From assembly GCA_964036045.1 (NCBI GenBank), contig OZ038391.1:43287621-43351620 (forward strand): 64,000 bases of DNA, in the 5' to 3' direction. Under the pieces are notes generated by a model. The model made no database searches, was not told the origin of the DNA, and saw only the letters and a program-made list of their open reading frames with translations. A program made the translations under genes and the position numbers. Positions 28,228 to 39,124 of the stretch are shown one piece after another (position 1 is the first letter of the stretch; every line of letters starts with the position of its first letter). The stretch comes from Eutreptiella sp. 'Long Island Sound 2002'. Lineage: Eukaryota > Euglenozoa > Euglenophyceae > Eutreptiales > Eutreptiaceae.

Positions 28228-29950
28228 GGCCCAATATCCATATGGTTCATAGGTAGGGTTTTGATCACCTATCACCGTCCACACACATGTTTGGGGCTTG
28301 GGTTGGTATTGTATGCATTTGAATGATAAGAACTACATAAAATATGATACTATGTGCATAAGAATGGGATGAACAATGAACATTTGAGGTGTTTTTGGCC
28401 CTATTTTGCACCGTTTGTGGTCCATTTCCATATGGTTCATAGGTAGGCTTTTGCGTGCCTATCACCGTACACACACATGTTTGGGGCTTAGGTTGTTATT
28501 GTAAGCATTCGTATGATAGGTGCTACATATAATATGATAGTATGTGCATAAGAATGGGATGAACGATGAACATTTGAGGTGTTTTTGGCCCTATTTTGCA
28601 CCGTTTGTGGTCCAATATCCATATGGTTCATAGGTAGGGTTTTGATCACCTATCACCGTCCACACACATGTTTGGGGCTTGGGTTGGTATTGTATGCATT
28701 TGAATGATAATAACTACATAAAATATGATAGTATGTGCATAAGAATGGGATGAACGATGAACATTTGAGGTGTTTTTGGCCCTATTTTGCACCGTTTTGT
28801 AGTCCATTTCCATATGGTTCATAGGTGGGTTTTTGCGTGCCTATCACCGTACACACACATGTTTGGGGCTTAGGTTGTTATTGTAAGCATTTGTATGATA
28901 GGTGCTACATATAATATGATAGTATGTGCATAAGAATGGGATGAACGATGAAGATTTGAGGTGTTTTTGGCCCTATTTTGCACCGTTTGTGGTCCAATAT
29001 CCATATGGTTCATAGGTAGGGTTTTGATCACCTATCACCGTCCACACACATGTTTGGGGCTTGGGTTGGTATTGTATGCATTTGAATGATAAGAACTACA
29101 TAAACTATGATACTACGGGCATAAGAATGGGATGAACGATGTAGATTTGAGGTGTTTTTGGCCCGTTTTTGCACCTTTTGCGCTCCATATCCATATGGTT
29201 CATAGGTAGGGTTTTGATCACCTATCACCGTCCACACACATGTTTGGGGCATAGGATGGCATTGTAAGCATTTGAATGCTGGGTAAGAAATAAAATATGA
29301 TACTACGGGCACAAGCATGGGATGAACAATGTAGTTTTGAGGTGTTTTTGGCCCGTTTTTGCACCATTTGTGCTCCATATCCATATGGTTCATAGGTAGG
29401 GTTTTGATCACCTATCACCGTCCACACACATGTTTGGGGCTTGGGTTGGTATTGTATGCATTTGAATGATACGAACTACATAAACTATGATACTACGGGC
29501 ATAAGAATGTGATGAACGATGTAGATTTGAGGTGTTTTTGGCCCGTTTTTGCACCTTTTGCGCTCCATATCCATATGGTTCATAGGTAGGGTTTTGATCA
29601 CCTATCACCGTCCGCACACATGTTTGGGGCATAGGATGGTATTGTAAGCATTTGAATGCTGGGTAAGAAATAAAATATGATACTACGGGCACAAGCATGG
29701 GATGAACAATGTAGTTTTGAGGTGTTTTTGGCCCGTTTTTGCACCATTTGTGCTCCATATCCATATGGTTCATAGGTAGGGTTTTGATCACCTATCACCG
29801 TCCACACACATGTTTGGGGCATAAGATGGTATTATAAGTATTTGAATGCTAGGTAATAAATGAAATATGATACTATGTGCACAGGAGTGGGTTGAACAAT
29901 GTAGATTTGAGGTGTTTTCGGCCCATTTTTGCACCTTTTGTGGTCCATAT
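28228..29950. repeat. 190-bp satellite with dimeric higher-order structure
   Basis: CATATGGTTCATAGG recurs at 28239, 28429, 28620, 28811, 29002, 29192, 29382, 29572 and 29762 (190-191 bp). Neighbouring units alternate between two types: GATCACCTATCACCGTCCAC versus GCGTGCCTATCACCGTACAC in the first half, and ATAACTACAT/AAGAACTACATA versus GCTGGGTAAGAAATAAA in the second. This gives ~381-bp dimers. The long minus-strand ORFs here only reflect the repeat. Confidence 0.95.
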
Positions 29951-29994
29951 CCACGGTGGACAAGTATTGCAAATTTCTTGTCATACCTGACGTT

Positions 29995-30300
29995 GTTCCA
30001 CACCACATATGATCATATACAAAGATTGTCTCACTGCCTTCATGCCATTGTTGCGTGCTTTGTGTGCCAAGAGGAGGTATTTCCTGTGTATTACGCCTTC
30101 CGAGGTAGGGTGAGCGAAGGGTGAAAAGACGGTGATCGAACATGACATTGCTCCACACCACATATTCTAATATACAAAGATTGTCTCACTGCCTTCATGC
30201 CCTTGTTGCGTGCTTTTTGTGCCAAGAGGAGGCTTGTCCTGTGTATTACGCCTTCCTAGGTAGGGTGAGCAAAGGGTGAAAAGACAGTGAACTAAGGGTG
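29995..30300. repeat. 155-bp tandem duplication
   Basis: Two copies of a segment containing ATACAAAGATTGTCTCACTG (30017 and 30172), GCCAAGAGGAGG and TGTGTATTACGCCTTCC. It follows directly on the 190-bp satellite. Confidence 0.85.
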
Positions 30301-32610
30301 AACGAATGGTCAAAAGACAGTGAGGGAATAGTGAATTGCGAGCATGCATGGCAACCAAATGTGATTTCCCTTGGTACAACCCACAGGGCTAAGCAATGGC
30401 TCCTATGCTGACGTAGATGAGGCAGTTTGAGAACATTGCCTGGCTTTGTGTTTGCGCTGCCATTGCTTCATTGCCCACATCGCACTCATATCATGTTTGT
30501 GACCTAACGAGGTATGGGGGAAATTTCATCCGGTTTCAAATTGGATGGTTGCCCATGTCATGTGTCTCGTTATGGGCAGATGAAATATCACACACACAAC
30601 ACACACCACACGCACTCAGTGGAATGTACCAATGTGCATTGCAACGCGCGTTGCATGGCAACCCAAAGAGCCGGCTTAGGCAATGTCCTAGAAACACTTG
30701 GTGGCAACAATCTCTCAAACAGCTGTATTTGCACTTTTGAACCCACAATGGTTGATTTCATTGCTGTCGCTGTGCTTTCGTGTGATTTGGCATTGATGAA
30801 ATTTTTCCCTAGAGCTCGGTTAGGCTTGCCAAGCAACAAATTGTGACCCTACATGCCTTTTACTCAAGATAATCTTCCGGAGGGTGCAAAAAGTGCCCCT
30901 GAATAGCCATATTTGCACTTTTGAAGCCACAAATGTGGATTAGAGTGATTTCGTTGTGATTTCGTCGTGATTACCAACCTGAGTGATTTGTGGAACCCAA
31001 CAAGATAACTCCATGCATGCACACACATTTGCATTTGCATATTGATGGTATGTTGGGTGAATTGTATGGGAATGCTTCAATTCGACCCAGTGGTGGAGGA
31101 CAGAAGCAACCGTTAGGGAGCTTGTGGGTCCATGCTTGAAATATCATAGTTGAAATATCGCAGAGGAAATATCACAGTTGTGTCGGTCATTTTTTGCCCG
31201 CCTGTCCCATCTCTCCATTCAAGTGGTGGTTTGGCTTGCCGTTGTGGTGGTTGATAATTCTGCTGCGGTTGCAATCCATGATGCATGATGCATGATGCTC
31301 CACTTCTCTTCTCAAAGCAATGTTGTCTATCCCGCAAATTGGCGGTACTCTTCCAGTGTTGGCAAGGGAGCAACTGTGCATGTGGCTGCTGTGTTGGAGT
31401 TCCTGAGCAATGAGATGTTGGAGCTTGCGGCCAACGCATCAAGAGAAAACAAGAAGTAGCAACGTATCACGCCTCGGCTCTTGATGGTATGCACTGTGTG
31501 CCCCGTGCACATCCCATGTTGCACGCACGCACCAACTGTGCACACTGCGCGCACGCATTGTGCACACTGCATGCACGCACGCATGCACAATATCAGTGTG
31601 TCACAATATTAGTGCCTTCTGTCTGCTAAGAGTTTCAGCGAAAATCTCTGGGTCTGGGTGACAGAACACCTTCGCTGTTTGTCCGTTCCCGACTCAGATT
31701 ATGTCTTTTTGACACTGTGGAGCTTTTGCTCGTGCCTTTGGCATTGCGTTTTGCACTGTGCACACTGCACGCACACATTGTGCACGCTGCACGCACGCGG
31801 CAGAGGTGGGGCATGCATGCGTTGTGCGTGCCCTGTGCATGCTTTGTGCATGTTGGGGGGGCTTCGGGGCACAGGGCGGGTGTGTATCCAAGCATTCCGA
31901 AATGATGCCATGAACGACGCCAGCCAAGTGGCCCTGCACGACCTTGAAATGGAGAGAGATGGGAAAGGGTTTTAGGGATGGGTTAAGGAAGCCAAAACTT
32001 TCCTCGAGTACACGAAGTATGCACGCACGCACGGTGCACACTGCACGCACGCATTGTGCACACTGCGCGCATCTTATTCTCTTGGCCATCGCCTCTTAAC
32101 CCATTTTTTTTTGTGGGGTGGACTCGATGCAAGGCATGCTAGAACGGCGCGTTCCGGACTGCAGATGCAGCAAATTCTGCGATCGCTTTGCGATAAATAG
32201 GGTGCCACGTGGGGGCGAAGACACTCGTTCAAGTCATCCTCCAAAAACTGACCCACTGTGAGCACTCCTGCCCGAATGAGCGCTGGCGCAAAAGGAAAGT
32301 TGAAGTCTGTTCATTGCGAAAGGCGGCATTGTGACAGACACGCTGATGAGCTTTGCATCCCCTTCTGTGCATCACACAGGGCCAGTCGCCGATACATGTT
32401 GCCGTCGGTTCATATGCCGCCGTTGAGGCGTTGAGGCCGGATGACGCCTTGGTATTGAGGATGCAAGAGGCCTTGGCGGCGTTCCTCCCCCTCCTGTTCA
32501 AGGTGCCGCGTGTCCAAGATACAACATGTGCATGTACCGCATTATTTTGGGACCTGGCTACAAGGGTACTGTTTCATGGGAATCAGTAACATCAAGAATG
32601 TGCTGAAGCT
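30301..32610. other. Mixed sequence with GCAC minisatellite patches, no firm gene
   Basis: No ORF shows family features. Patches of the GTGCACACTGCACGCACGC minisatellite occur at about 31495-31600, 31745-31860 and 32015-32070. Sequence at 32.35-32.6 kb might hold an upstream exon of the transporter-like gene (an ACACAG acceptor near 32.38 kb), but this is speculative. Confidence 0.35.
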
Positions 32611-32876
32611 GCATTTGACGCTCTCTGGATTGCAATCCTTGGATTCATGACACTGGCTCTTTTGCTCCGTGTGCGCCTGAAGAGGTACAAGGTTTGGCTT
32701 GGGTAAATCAAGACTGGGATTGAGAGCTGGCAGACACAGAGAGGGAGCCCCTGCTGGAGCACGTTGAGTGGGGCACCCTCTTGTTCTTTGCAGCACTCTT
32801 TGTGCTCATGCACGGTCTCGAAAAGCTTGGGCTCATTGAGTGGATTGGAAATGTTGTGGTTACGATCATTGAAGCG
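32611..32876 (+). pseudogene. OCA2/NhaD-like transporter exons A and B, first copy
   Basis: Exon A (from 32611) encodes [19 protein letters not shown], a membrane helix. After a likely intron ending CTGGCAG (32733), exon B encodes [19 protein letters not shown] and then [18 protein letters not shown], ending at a GTAC donor at 32877. The V-E-W-x-T-L-L-F-F-A-x-L-F-V-L-M pattern is characteristic of the P-protein/ArsB/NhaD permease superfamily (human OCA2, bacterial ion transporters), which moves ions or organic anions across membranes. Only a few exons are visible, and the exact splice sites are inferred. Confidence 0.5.
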
Positions 32877-33045
32877 GTACATTGTTGCATTGCGCATTGG
32901 TTATCAAGGCAGTAGGAATACGTAATGCCACCGCATGCAGGGATTCCATTTCATGCGAAAAAGTTGCATGGCCGCAACACATGACAGAATACAGTGATCA
33001 GTCTGTGGGTCTCACTGTTTTTTGAATTTTGTTTTGTGCAAGCAG

Positions 33046-33253
33046 GAATCCAGTTTCTGCCACCCTCGGTACCTACCCCCTGTGATGCGCGGTCGCTGGC
33101 ATGGCGGTAAGTGAGTCCCTCACCGCCTCTCACAACACATTCCAACTTTTCATCCCTAGGAAAAGCGATGGCGGCAGTGGTTGCTATCATGGCAACCATT
33201 ATGACAGCTTTTTTGATATTTGGGCAAATGGTTACGGCAGCGTCGATTGCAGG
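33046..33253 (+). pseudogene. Transporter exons C and D, first copy
   Basis: Exon C (33046-33106) follows the acceptor GCAAGCAG and ends at GTAAGTGAG. Exon D (33160-33253) follows CATCCCTAG. Joined in phase they give a basic stretch (MRGRWHGG) and then a membrane helix (MAAVVAIMATIMTAFLIFG). In OCA2-type proteins a helix like this precedes the helix of exon A, so the natural order may be C-D-A-B, with the visible order caused by tandem duplication. Confidence 0.45.
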
Positions 33254-33302
33254 GTGGCGTTAACGCAACCAAATGGGGGATGGGGGCTTGATGAAAATGT
33301 TT

Positions 33303-33507
33303 GTAGTGTGCACGCACGCATTGTGCACGCTGCACGCCCGCATTGTGCAAACTGCACGCACGCACTGTGCACGCTGCACGCACGCATTGTGCACGCTGCA
33401 CGCCCGCATTGTGCACGCTGCACGCCCGCATTGTGCACGCTGCACGCACGCATTGTGGACACTGCACGCATGCACTGTGCACGCTGCACGCACGCACTGT
33501 GCACGCT
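33303..33507. repeat. 22-bp GCACGC minisatellite, array 1
   Basis: A repeat unit of 22 bp, TGCACGCTGCACGCACGCATTG with variants, placed between exon D and the second copy of exon A. Because 22 is not a multiple of three, the array translates as the same 22-residue repeat (for example [16 protein letters not shown]) in every open frame. Confidence 0.9.
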
Positions 33508-33720
33508 GCATTTGACGCTCTCTGGATTGCAATCCTTGGATTCATGACACTGGTGCTGCTGGCAGACACAGAGAGGGAGCCCCTGCTGGAGCACGTTGAG
33601 TGGGGCACCCTCTTGTTCTTTGCAGCACTCTTTGTGCTCATGCACATCTCATGCACGTCTCGAAAAGCTTGGGCTCATTGAGTGGATTGGAAATGTTGTG
33701 GTTACGATCATTGAAGCGGT
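33508..33720 (+). pseudogene. Transporter exons A and B, second copy, fused and frameshifted
   Basis: The same coding text as at 32611, but the intron between A and B is gone, so the frame reads straight from GFMTLVLLA into [14 protein letters not shown] 10-bp insertion (CACATCTCATGCACG in place of CACGG, near 33.64 kb) then shifts the frame and ends it shortly after. This copy cannot make the full helix pair. Confidence 0.6.
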
Positions 33721-33887
33721 ACATTGTTGCATTGTGCATTGGTTATCAAGGCAGTAGGAATACGTAGTGCCACCGCATGCAGGGATTCCATTTCATGCGA
33801 AAAAGTTGCATGGCCGCAACACATGACAGAATACAGTGATCAGTCTGTGGGTCTCACTGTTTTTTGAATTTTGTTTTGTGCAAGCAG

Positions 33888-34095
33888 GAATCCAGTTTCT
33901 GCCACCCTCGGTACCTACCCCCTGTGATGCGCGGTCGCTGGCATGGCGGTAAGTGAGTCCCTCAACGCCTCTCACAACACATTCCAACTTTTCATCCCTA
34001 GGAAAAGCGATGGCGGCAGTGGTTGCTATCATGGCAACCATTATGACAGCTTTTTTGATATTTGGGCAAATGGTTACGGCAGCGTCGATTGCAGG
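33888..34095 (+). pseudogene. Transporter exons C and D, second copy
   Basis: An almost identical copy of 33046-33253, offset by 842 bp, with the same splice-like signals (GCAAGCAG, GTAAGTGAG, CATCCCTAG). It is followed directly by a second minisatellite array, as in the first copy. Confidence 0.55.
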
Positions 34096-34145
34096 GTGGC
34101 GTTAACGCAACCAAATGGGGGATGGGGGCTTGATGAAAATGTTTG

Positions 34146-34530
34146 TAGTGTGCACGCACGCACTGTGCACGCTGCACGCCCGCATTGTGCAAACTGCACG
34201 CACGCACTGTGCACGCTGCACGCCCGCATTGTGCAAACTGGACGCACGCACTGTGCACACTGCACGCACGCACTGTGCACACGGCACGCACGCATTGTGC
34301 AAACTGCACGCATGCACTGTGCACGCTGCACGCACGCACTGTGCACGCTGCACGCACGCATTGTACACACTGCACGCACTCATCGTCGCCCGCATTGTGC
34401 ACACTGCACGCACACACTGTGAACATTTGCACTGTGCGCATGCACGCATTCCGCACACTTCACACACGCACTGTGAACATGCGCACTGTGCACACCGTAC
34501 GCATGCACTGTGCACACTGCACTGTCTTTT
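34146..34530. repeat. 22-bp GCACGC minisatellite, array 2
   Basis: A longer and more varied array of the same 22-bp unit, degrading toward 34.5 kb (GTGAACATTTGCACTGTGC and similar). It is placed after exon D as in array 1. Confidence 0.9.
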
Positions 34531-35100
34531 GGCAGGACCTCTGTATTTACTGATTTTTGTTGGCCATACCTGGGAACATTCTCTATGGGGCATCCGTTCT
34601 GGCCTACTCCATGGAGGCCTCCTGGATCTGAAAACAAATCCCACTCCTATTGGGGAGCATGGAGACCGTGGTCTTTAATTTAATTCTGGTGTTTCAGATC
34701 ATCTTGTTTGGCAAGCCGTCGAGCAAACCTCTGCTAGCCAGTGCATACAGTCCAATGCAGTATGAGTATTGGCCTTGGGTGCAGGAATGCTGTGCTCCTT
34801 GGAGGAGGGAGGGACCCCATGGGGCAAATGCATTACTCAGTGCAGGCACTGCTCAGTGCACAATTTGGCCCAGAATTTCATGCTCAAGTTGTTGCTCTTT
34901 CCAAATGTCCTCAAATGATCAGTCAACATGTGCGGACCATGGTGCACACAGGGATGGATGCAGGTTCTGTATTTCTCAAGGTGGTCCCCTTCCCCACAAG
35001 GAAGACGTCTTGGGCATCATTTGTTGCGTTTGAAAAAAAGATTATCCAAAGCCCCCCCCCCCCCATATTTCAGGCTGTACCATGGGTCCAAAATGTTGCC
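34531..35100. other. No firm gene; possible further transporter sequence
   Basis: Plus-strand text after a CTTTTGGCAG acceptor-like site near 34.54 kb includes hydrophobic stretches, and 34.65-34.72 kb reads METVVFNLILVFQIILFG, a possible membrane helix. No family assignment is possible. Confidence 0.25.
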
Positions 35101-36960
35101 TTTGCCCCCTGAACAACAGGTCAGGGACCCCCCTCCCCTATTTTGAGGGTACTGGATGCGAAAAAAGAGATTGTAGGGACACACAGATCGTGACTCACAC
35201 AATTTGCAACATCCGTATGCACCAAAATCTGCCGTTTTTCCATGAAAAAACGGCCAAAAATGGCCGTTTTCGGTCAAGAATTGAGTTTGTTGGCCTCAGA
35301 CAAGCGGTTGAAGACCCCCCCCCTATTTTGAGGGTGCTGGATGTGAAAAAGCAAGTTGTAGTCACACACAGGTCACGCAAACACAATTTACAGCATCCGT
35401 ATGCACCAAAATTTGCCATTTTTCATGAAAAAAACGGCCAACAATGGCCATTTTTTGGTCAAAAGTTGGGATTTTTGGGCTCTCCCCTATTTTGAGGGCG
35501 CTGGATGCGAAAAAGCAGATTGTAGGGACACACAGACCACGCAAACACAATTTACAGCATCCGTACGCACCAAAATATGCCATTTTTCATGAAAACCGGC
35601 CAAAAATGGCGCTTTTTTTGTCAAATATTGATTTTTTGGCTTTGTACAAGCAGTTGAAGGACCCCCCCCCCTATTTTGAGGGTGCTGGATGCAAAAAAGC
35701 AAGTTGTGGTCACACAAAGATCACGAAAACACATTTTGCAGCATCCGTATGCACCACAATTTGCCGTTTCTCATGGGAAAAACGGCTAAAAATGGCCATT
35801 TCTTGGTCAAAAAATGATTTTTTTTGGCCTCAGACAAGCGGTTGAAGACTGCCCCCCTATTTTGAGGGTGCTGGATGCGAAAAAGCAGATTGTAGGGACA
35901 CACAGATCACGCAAACACAATTTACAGCATCCGTATGCACCAAAATTTGCCATTTTTCATGAAAAAACGGCCAACAATGGCCATTTTTTGGTCAAAAGTT
36001 GAGATTTTTGGGCTCTCCCCTATTTTGAGGGCGCTGGATGCGAAAAAGCAGATTGTAGGGACACACAGATCACGCAAACACAATTTACAGCATCCGTACG
36101 CACCAAAATATGCCATTTTTCATGAAAACCGGCCAAAAATGGCCGTTTTTTTGTCAAATATTGATTTTTTGGCTTTGTACAAGCAGTTGAAGGACCCCCC
36201 CCGCCCCCAATTTGAGGGTGCTGGATGCAAAAAAGCAAGTTGTGGTCACACAAAGATCACGACAACACATTTTGTAGCATCCGTATGCACCACAATTTGC
36301 CATTTCTCATGGAAAAAACGGCTAAAAATGGCCATTTTTTGGTCTCAGACAAGCGGTTGAAGACTGCCCCCCTATTTTGAGGGTGCTGGATACGAAAAAG
36401 CAGATTGTAGGGACACACAGATCACGCAAACACAATTTACAGCATCCGTACGCACCAAAATTTGCCGTTTTTCACGAAAAAAACGGCCACAAATGGCCTT
36501 TTTCTGGTCACATATTGATTTTTTTTGGCTTCGTACAAGCAGTTGAAGGATCCCCCCCCCTATTTTGAGGGTGCTGGATGCAAAAAAGCAAGTTGTATGC
36601 ACGCACGAACTACGAAAGCACAATCTATAGCATCTGTATGCACCAAAATTTGCTATTTTTCATGGAAAAACTGCCAAAAATGGCCGTTTCTTGGTCAAAA
36701 ATAGAGTATTTTGGCCGCAGACAGGCAGTTGCAGAGCCCCCCCCCTCCCATTTTGAGGGTGCTCGATGCAAAAAAGAATGCTGTTTGGACACACCGATTG
36801 CCCAAACACAATTTACAGCATTCTAATGCCCCAAAATCTGACATTTTTCAACAAAATCGGCGAAAAATAGCCATTTTTTTTATCAAAAATTGTTTGTTTT
36901 TTTCAGCCTGAAACAAGCAGCTGAACCACCCCCCCTCCCGATTGGAGGGTGCTCGTTGCA
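35100..36960. repeat. ~165-190-bp satellite with C-tract and ATGGCC hairpins, eleven units
   Basis: CCCTATTTTGAGGGTGCTGG (with variants) recurs at about 35135, 35321, 35486, 35670, 35855, 36018, 36207, 36371, 36558, 36748 and 36938. Units contain GCATCCGTATGCACCAAAAT, an AAAAACGGCCAAAAATGGCC hairpin and a run of C. Units 35486-35855 and 36018-36371 repeat as a ~533-bp trimer. Confidence 0.9.
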
Positions 36961-36975
36961 AAAAAGCGAAATACG

Positions 36976-37146
36976 CCAAAGAACTACATAAAATATGATA
37001 GTATGTGCATAAGAATGGGATGAGCGATGAATATTTGAGGTGTTTTTGGCCCTATTTTGCACCGTTTGTGGTCCATTTCCATATGGTTCATAGGTAGGCT
37101 TTTGCGTGCCTATCACCGTACACACACATGTTTGAGGCTTAGGTTG
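36976..37146. repeat. Isolated unit of the 190-bp satellite
   Basis: AACTACATAAAATATGATAG through CATATGGTTCATAGG and GCGTGCCTATCACCGTACAC. This is the second unit type of the 28.2-29.95 kb array, about 7 kb away and inserted next to the 35-37 kb satellite. Confidence 0.9.
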
Positions 37147-37189
37147 TTGTTTTTGGGGAACAATGGGGTAGGAGGAAGCCCCCCCCCTG

Positions 37190-37675
37190 CTATTTGGGGG
37201 GTGTATAATTAAAACAAAAGGTTACTTTTGGTCTTTTTGGGTACAAAACCTATTTTCATGGTTTTTTCGTGCCTATACTATACTATACAGGTGACTGGTG
37301 TGCAGCACTGCTCTGCTGCACCACCCCAGAGCAGACAAAAATACTCCAAAATAGGCCGAATTCCAGGGTTTTTGATGGTTTCGGAGAAAGCTCGGGTGGG
37401 AGGAACCCCCCCATCCCTATTTTGGGGCCAGAGAATCCAAAGAAAATTGGAATTTCTGCCGAAAATCCTCTATAGGCAGGTACACTGGTGTGCAGCACTG
37501 TTCTGCAGGACCAGCCCAGAGCAGGCAACAATACCCCAAAATAGGCCAAATTTCAGGGTTTTTGATATTTTTGGACAAAATTTTGGTAGGAGGACCCCCC
37601 CCCCCTATTTTGGGGCCGTAGAAACCAAAAAAATAGGTCATTTCCCGCGAAAAACTCCTTTTTGTCGACTTTTTG
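37190..37675. repeat. 190-bp tandem repeat, about two and a half units
   Basis: TGCAGCACTG recurs at 37301 and 37491. Each unit has a C-tract, CCCTATTTTGGGGCC and CCAAAATAGGCC. In style it belongs with the other C-tract plus AT-hairpin satellites here. Confidence 0.8.
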
Positions 37676-37711
37676 AATTTTGGGAAAAAACAGCTGCTAA
37701 AATCATAGGTG
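37676..37711. repeat. 36-bp inverted repeat, right arm
   Basis: Exact reverse complement of 27690-27725. It marks the switch from satellite DNA to the G+T-rich block. Confidence 0.9.
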
Positions 37712-38849
37712 TCTTGGCCGGCTCGGGCGGGCCGGCCTCCCGGGCACATTTTGGTGCGCCTCACCTTTTCCTGTGGCTGGTCTTGGTGCGCTCTTTTCTT
37801 GCTCGGCCCCCTCCGGGCTTGGGTTGCCCTGTTTGCGGTTGTTGTTGGGTTTTTTCTTCTTTTGTTTTTTTTTCTTTTTGCGCCCCTGCTGTCTCGGGCG
37901 TTACGTGTTTTCCGGCCCGGGCTGCCTTGGGCCTGGGCGTGTTGTGGTCATCCACCCCCCCCCCCTTGTTCTTTTTTTTTCTTTGCCCCCCCTTGTCTGT
38001 TGTGTTCGTTGGTGGACCCCGGCCCGGGGTACCGTGGGCCTTGGCGCTTCATGGTCCTCCCGCGCGGCCCTCCTTTTTTTTTCTTTTTTTTCCCTTCTCC
38101 CCTTCCCCCCGCCTCCCTTTTTTCCTTTTTGTTTGTTTTCTCTCCTGTCCTTTTTCCGCTTCTGCCTTTTTCTGTTTTTTTTTCCCTGCCCCGGTGTGCC
38201 GGTTGTGCGGTTCTCGGGCTGGTTTGTGTGTTCTGGGCTGTGGGGTGTGCTGTTGTGTGTTGCTGTGTCGTTGGGTGCTCCCTGGTTGTGCCCGTTCTGT
38301 GTGTGTTGTTGCCTGTCGCGTTATGGTGTGGTGGTGTGTTTTGTGTTTTGCCTGGTGCTGTGTGGGGTGCCTGTGCTGGGCTTGGTTCTTGCTCCGCGCT
38401 GCTGCCCCCTGTTGCCGTCTCCTGGTCCCCTGTCGTGGCCCGTGGTTGTGTTCTGTCTTGGGGTGCGGTGCTGCGTTGCTCTGGTGTGCCGCCTCTCGTG
38501 CGGTGTGCTGCTGTGGTGCTGTGTTGTTTCGTTCGCGCTGGCCGGTGCTGTGTGGTGTTGCCTGTGGTTGCTGGCTATTCGCTGCTGGGTCTGGTTGCTT
38601 GCCGTTGTTTCCCGCTGGCACGTGTTGTCGCGGATGCTCCTGCCTGGCCGCGTGGCTTGCTGCCCTGCTGTGTGCTGTGGTTTGTTGTGGTGCCCCGCTC
38701 CCCTGTGCTGTGTCCTGTGTTCTGTGGTGCTCTGTTGCCGTGTGGTGCCGTGCGGTGGCGCCCTGCTGTCCGTTTTCCTTTCCTGGTAGTATTGGTTTCT
38801 GTCTTTTCCTTGTGTGTGCGGTGCTGTGTTGCGCTGCGCGTCGTGTTGT
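37712..38849. other. Strongly strand-biased T/G-rich low-complexity block
   Basis: The plus strand is mostly T, G and C with very little A: first T-rich pyrimidine tracts (37.85-38.18 kb), then degenerate TGCTGTGT-type sequence. The 666-codon plus frame is Cys/Val/Leu/Phe-rich only because A-containing stops are rare; I do not regard it as a gene. Confidence 0.6.
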
Positions 38850-39124
38850 TTGGTGCCGGTTTGGTCTGCGCTGTTGTTGGTGCCTCGTGCTGTGGCGTGT
38901 CGCTGTGTGTTGGGGTGTCTCCCTGGGCGTTCTGCGGTGTCTTGGTGCTGCTCTGGTGTGTCGTGGTGTCTTGCTGTGGCGTGCGTTGTCCTGTGGTGTC
39001 CTGCGCCCTGTGCTGTGTCCTGCGGTGCTGTGCTGCCTTGCGGTGTTGTGCTGGCTGGCTGTGCTGTGCGGTTGTCTGCGCTGCTGGTGTTTATTTTTCC
39101 TTTTGTCCTCTTTTGCTTTGCTAA

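Noticed and set aside
29028-29791. 127-codon repeated minus-strand ORFs
   Set aside because: They repeat with the 190-bp satellite and have no other support.
33101-34678. Long Cys/His-rich ORFs on both strands
   Set aside because: Produced by the 22-bp minisatellite, which is open in many frames; not real proteins by themselves.
23638-36960. CRISPR-like regular repeats
   Set aside because: Units are contiguous long satellites without short identical repeats and unique spacers, in eukaryotic context.
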